64,000 nucleotides of DNA from Psoroptes ovis (Eukaryota; Arthropoda; Arachnida; Sarcoptiformes; Psoroptidae): the NCBI GenBank assembly GCA_002943765.1, contig PQWQ01000002.1, positions 372,001-436,000 on the forward strand, given 5' to 3'. The notes beneath the pieces are model-generated. The model searched no databases, was not told the origin of the DNA, and saw nothing but the letters and a program-made list of their open reading frames with translations. The stretch's first letter is position 1. Each line of letters opens with the position of its first letter. Position numbers and translations under genes: made by a program. Of this stretch, positions 58,861-64,000 are shown piece after piece.

Positions 58861-61800
58861 CACTCTTTCCCCCGTTTCTCTTCCTTTTTTTTGTTTTCTC
58901 CCCTGTCTAGAAATTCATAATGATAATATGATTATCATTTTATATGTGATTTTATACGAGCAACAACGACAACGACTATGAAATGAAATGAAAAAGAAAA
59001 AATGGAATGAAAATCCATTAAAAATGAAATGATAAATTATTTTTTCATTTCAATATTTCCAAGCAATTTTTCCATCATTGACAATATTTTTCAATTCAAT
59101 GATGAGACAATAATAATAATAATTATGATTATGATGATTATTATTAACGATAACATTGAAATAACATGCGCCAAATATTTATTTTTGAAAAAAAAAGAAA
59201 TTCAAAAGAATTGAATCAATCAAAAATAAATAAATTCAAAATTGGATCATCATTGATTGAAATTGATTTAAATATTTTCCAAATATTGAATTGTGTGCAA
59301 CATTTATTCATTCATTCATTTTACACATACAACTCTTTTAAATAATTTTTTTTTGTTTGAAATGAAATAATTTCTCAAATGAAATTCCATGATTTACACA
59401 CAAAATAAATAAAAATTAGTTCAATCATTTCATAAATATGATTTATGATCGTGTAGTCTTAGAGTGTCAGTGTGTGTGTGTGCATGAGATTTGACATTCA
59501 GTACGATTGTGAGATTTATAATTCAAAAATTAATAAATAACAATTAACACAATCAACTACAATCATAATAATACAAACAACAAAACAAAACTTAATACAA
59601 ACAAGCATACATTTACACAAGCAGCCATTTTACAAATTAAATTTAATTGAATCAAATCAAAGTGAATTAACAAATTATGAAATAAATACAAATCAAAATT
59701 CAAATCGACAACATCAAATATGATAAATACAAAATACAAATAGAAATTAATTATTTTCAATTGAAATCTATGAGTTTTCTTGAGTTTTTTCTCGTCTCAT
59801 TTTCTCATCTTCAGTTCAATTCAAATCAATCGTATTACTACATTTGATTCGCCAAGTTGCGGATGCTTCATTTTTTTATTTTTGATATTTTCTCAAATAA
59901 AAAATATTTGAATTCAATTCTTAGCTAGTCAAAAGACACCCAGCAAAATACACAAGCTCAAACACACATCATCAATACAAATGAAACCAAAAATCAAACC
60001 AAAAAAAAAAACAACAACAACAGCAATAAAATGCTGGGAAAATATTGAAGCATTATTACACACAAACAAGTTTACACTCAGACACAAGCTTATAGCGATA
60101 CAATTTTTGTTGTTTTTTGATGATCAAAAATATCAAAACATAGGATCTCATGAAAGCTACATCATAAAATATGTTGAATGGGCGGGTGCGTCGAGTTGAA
60201 AATTTTTTTTTCGATGCATTTATTTGTGAATGTATTCTTTGTGATATTTGTTAAAGCATATTATGCACACAAATTTGCAGTCATTTAGCTAGTTATTTGA
60301 AAGTATTCCAGCATATATAATAGATAGCAAATGAAATACTTGAAAATATATTGTTTTGTGTGTGTGTGTGTGTGTGTGTGTTATATATTTTTGATTATAC
60401 ATCATTCATTCATTCATTCAAGTCAATTCAATTTGATTCAAAAACTACACACTTCTAGACATTCAAACAAGCTCAATTGAATAGAAAATACTAAAAAATA
60501 GAAACCACAACCAAACAACACATACCGAAACAACAAACTATACCAGCAACAGCAATGAAAGTAAAGAGTTTTTAATATATTTTATCATCATCATTTTCAT
60601 TTGATTTCAACGTATTTTTTTTCCAAAATTATTTTGGATGTTGTACTCTATGTGTGTGTAGCAATCAACGATACACAAACTCGATATTATCTAATATACA
60701 ACAACATTTTTTTGAAATAAAATAAAATAAACCTTTTGTTATATTCTTCTACCCAAAAATAAATTTCCACACAAATATCTTCAAATATTTTGCTGCCATT
60801 TTGAATCTTTACTTATTTTCTACGATTATCATCTCATATTCATGTACACATTTTTATAATTTACAAGAGCACATTTATATACATGAGTATGCAGCAAGCA
60901 TGTACTTGCATTGCATTGAATTTACATTGCATTGAATGCATTTGTTTGTTTGTTCAATTACACCATACGATTTTTTGCGTTTTTCGTTGTCGTTGTCTAT
61001 CTTCATTTAAAGAATCATCATCTCATACTAACAATATTTACGAATACGACGACGACGGCGACGACCACACCACACCAATACAAAACATGATTTTACGCTT
61101 GTGAAATACAAAACAAAATGAACACACAAACGGCGTCGAATCGAATGACGCCAAAATAAAAAATAAATGAAATTTTTATTCGATGAAATAAAAATCTTTG
61201 AATCTTCTTTTTATTTTATTTCACTTAATCGTTTATTCGTTTCATACACGTTTCATACGTTTTTATTTGTTTGATTGTTGTTCATATATTTTTTTTTTCA
61301 AATAAACATTGAAAAAAACCAATAAAACAATGAATTCAAATACAAACACAAAACACACACACATAACATACAGCAGATACGGTCAATGATAATGATTTTT
61401 GATTAAAAAATTTTTTTTTTTATTTTTGAATTCTAAAAAAAACCTACGACAAAAAAAATTCAACGAAACAAAAAATGAATTCTAAATATGAATTCATTTA
61501 TTTATTTAAGAAATTATTTTTAAATTTTTATTTGAAATTAATTTTAAAATTTTTTTATCATTATTCAAACAAATTCAATTGATTCATTCATTCAAACAAA
61601 TTCAATTCATTCAATTCATTCATTCATTGAAATTTTTTATTTTTTGAAACACACAGTTCCGACATGTAAATTGTAATGTGAAAATTATGAATTGAAAAAA
61701 TAATTCCAATCAATTACATAAAAAACATTAATTAGAAAAAAAAACAATTTTAATTTGTGATAAAAATAAAATTATTTAACAAGTGAACAAATGAAATAAT

Positions 61801-64000
61801 GAAATGAACAACTTGAATTGTTTCAACCATCAGTAAATATTAAATAATGATATTGAATATTGACTCAATTGAATAATCATTTTGAAATTCTTTAAATTCT
61901 TTTGATTTTATTTTTTTCAAATTTTATTCAACTTTTCTCAATCAACACAATCAATAAACACAAGAATTTAATTGAATTCAATGAAGAATTGTGAAATGTC
62001 AAATTTACAAATCAAACATAGATATTTGACCTTTGAACATTCAACGATTAAATCATTATCATTCAGTATCCACAACAACAACAATAAACAACAATGACAA
62101 TGACGTCTACCAAAAATATAAACAATTTTATTTTATTTTTTGTTTGAAAAAAAATAAATCAAAATTTATATCAATGAATTTATTCGTATATTGATTATCA
62201 GAATGATTTTTTTTTGAACAAAAATTATCATAGCAAAGATTAGATTTGAAAAAAAAATAAATCATCGCCTCTCTGCAGAAAATATTATCATTGACCATTG
62301 ATTACAATGATCATACATTTTGTTTATTATTCAACGATTCTGACGTTCAGTTCAATCAAGAATATAAAAATCCAAAAAATCCAAAAAAATTCTTCACGAA
62401 TATTTCATTTGAATTTCGCCTGTGATATCGTACGGTTCTACTTGTTCAACTTGAATTCTTGGTAAGTTTTCTTTTCAGAAAAAAAAAATCTTTCAATCAT
62501 TTTGACAAGTTTTAATTTATACATTTTTTTTCATTGATTTTATACAGGTTGACATGTGATTGAATTGATTCATTTGAATAAGAAAAAATAAATAAATTCA
62601 AATTGACTTATTCGGACAATTGAAACAATGTAAAGATATGCAACATATTAAGATGATATTTGAAAAGAATGAAAAGCAATCAAAATGACAAGTAATCGAC
62701 GACAGATTTTTGACAATCAAATTTTTGTAGAAACAAATTTAATATGAAAATCAAAATCAAATCAATCAAAAACAAATTAAAAATGGATCAATCATTTCCA
62801 AATGATTAAGTAAACAAATGAACGACGCCATCGCAGAATTTTTGTTTTTTGAAATTCTTGTCTTATGTATGTCTTCTTGACAAATTATTTTGAACTGATT
62901 CAAAATGATCAAATTGATTGTATTATCATTTCATTTATTTGTTTAAAAAAATTTCTGATAATTTATCTTATCTCTCTTTCAGTTCCAAGATATTCTGGTT
63001 TGTTTGGTTTTTCTATTTTTAAAACCTTTAATTTTCTATTTTTAATTTTCAAATATTATTTTATTTTATTGTTACTAATTTTAATTTTTTTCAAATTTTT
63101 TCCCATAGGTTTTGCATTGAAATTGTGGATGAAATTTTAAAGGAAAATTGAATATTAATCCAAACGACTAAATCCAAATTGGATTATTATTTAAAACAAC
63201 ATCCATATCGTATTGAAATCATCGAAAATACTATACAATTAATCATAAATTACACAATTATTATCAAACAACAAATTTGTTTACACAATTCAATAGAAAT
63301 CAATCTGAATTAATTCAATCTCTCAAATTGAATTGACTATAAATTTATTCTAAATTATTCTAAATTTTCTAAAATATTTTTCTGACGGGTTTAGCACCAC
63401 CCAAAAATGGTTTTGTCTGACAATTTTATTTGAAAAAATAAAACTTGCAAAAGCAAAAGACTCGTCATAATAAGAATATCATTAAAAAAAATTTATTCAA
63501 TTAGATGAATTAGTTATATTGCAGTTAGTTACAGCCATCATCAATGATTATACAGATGAATTTATTCGACAAAACAACAACATAAAATACAAAAAAATTA
63601 GAGCATCTCATATATTACCGAAATTTTTTTATTTTTAAATATTTTTCATTTCTTCGACTGAACAAAACTTAATTGTCAGACTAAAAATTTATTTTCGATA
63701 CATGAATGAAATAATGATTTATGTCTCAAAGATGCTGAACAATTTTTAAAACGTCTCCGTTTTGTGAATCGATTTAATTTATTTTATTGAAAATATTTTA
63801 TGATCATTTGATGATCATAGCATCGATTAATAAGTTCAATAAACTAGAGCACATATAACCATAACAACACTGCACAACAACGACCACAAATGAATACTTG
63901 TTCCGTGATTCTAACGAATATATCATTATGGTTTGAATGTTTGAATATTTATTTAATTTTATTTTTTCTTGAAGAAATTCCTAAGATGCTTTGTAAAGAT
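58861..64000. other. Non-coding region to window end; isolated splice-like signals
   Basis: Holds a roughly 50-nt pyrimidine tract ending in CTAG at 58913, a TG12 tract, and a CTTGGTAAGT donor-like site at 62461. No open frame here can be assigned. It may contain untranslated exons of a transcription unit extending past the window. Confidence 0.4.
60357..60380. repeat. (TG)12 microsatellite
   Basis: Twelve TG repeats. Confidence 0.9.

Noticed and set aside
1..64000. tRNA, rRNA or known conserved microRNA genes
   Set aside because: I looked for tRNA B-box-like sequence and for a few common arthropod microRNA seeds and saw no convincing match. A covariance-model scan would be the decisive test.

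Overview
The window is strongly AT-rich eukaryotic DNA, most likely from an arthropod. It holds one large intron-containing gene, one intact LTR retrotransposon, many short non-autonomous DNA-transposon remnants and many ATC/GAT, AAT and TG microsatellites. The gene is a receptor tyrosine phosphatase of the arthropod Ptp99A type. That, together with a BEL/Pao element and the AT-rich, (GAT)n-rich background, would fit an acariform mite, but the species cannot be fixed from this sequence and no ribosomal or mitochondrial marker is present.

Layout. Bases 1-1048 are a tandem array of a roughly 35-bp unit, cut off by the window edge. Bases 1049-5607 are non-coding and contain one piggyBac-like MITE (2100-2254) and the first of at least 14 copies of an 80-bp mariner-like hairpin element. 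The phosphatase gene runs on the + strand from 5608 to 46266 in 15 inferred coding exons: a signal peptide exon; one Ig domain (two exons); four FN3 domains (exons 4-10); a transmembrane segment plus the start of the first phosphatase domain (exon 11); the rest of D1 (exons 12-15); and a catalytically dead D2 followed by a Gln/His/Asn-rich tail (exon 15). Reading frames and splice phases join through all 15 exons to about 1563 residues. Introns 1 and 3 are very long (about 16.6 and 14.5 kb); most introns near the 3' end are under 200 bp.

Intron 1 carries a complete BEL/Pao retrotransposon (15716-20881) in the same orientation as the gene. Its LTRs differ by a single C, and one open 1526-codon gag-pol frame runs between them, so the insertion is recent. 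The 17.7 kb after the phosphatase gene (46267-64000) has no coding region I can recognise. It holds microsatellites, two more 80-bp hairpin elements, a small GC-rich island near 49.2 kb and a few isolated splice-site-like signals that may belong to another transcription unit.

The observations most worth testing are: a 39-nt in-frame candidate microexon that would split the catalytic E-loop of phosphatase domain D1; a pair of perfect GTAAGT donors 12 nt apart just outside the membrane; a long AG-free open frame joined to exon 7 that could be either an alternative 5' exon or a distant-branchpoint intron end; and the two-subfamily hairpin transposon population inside the gene.
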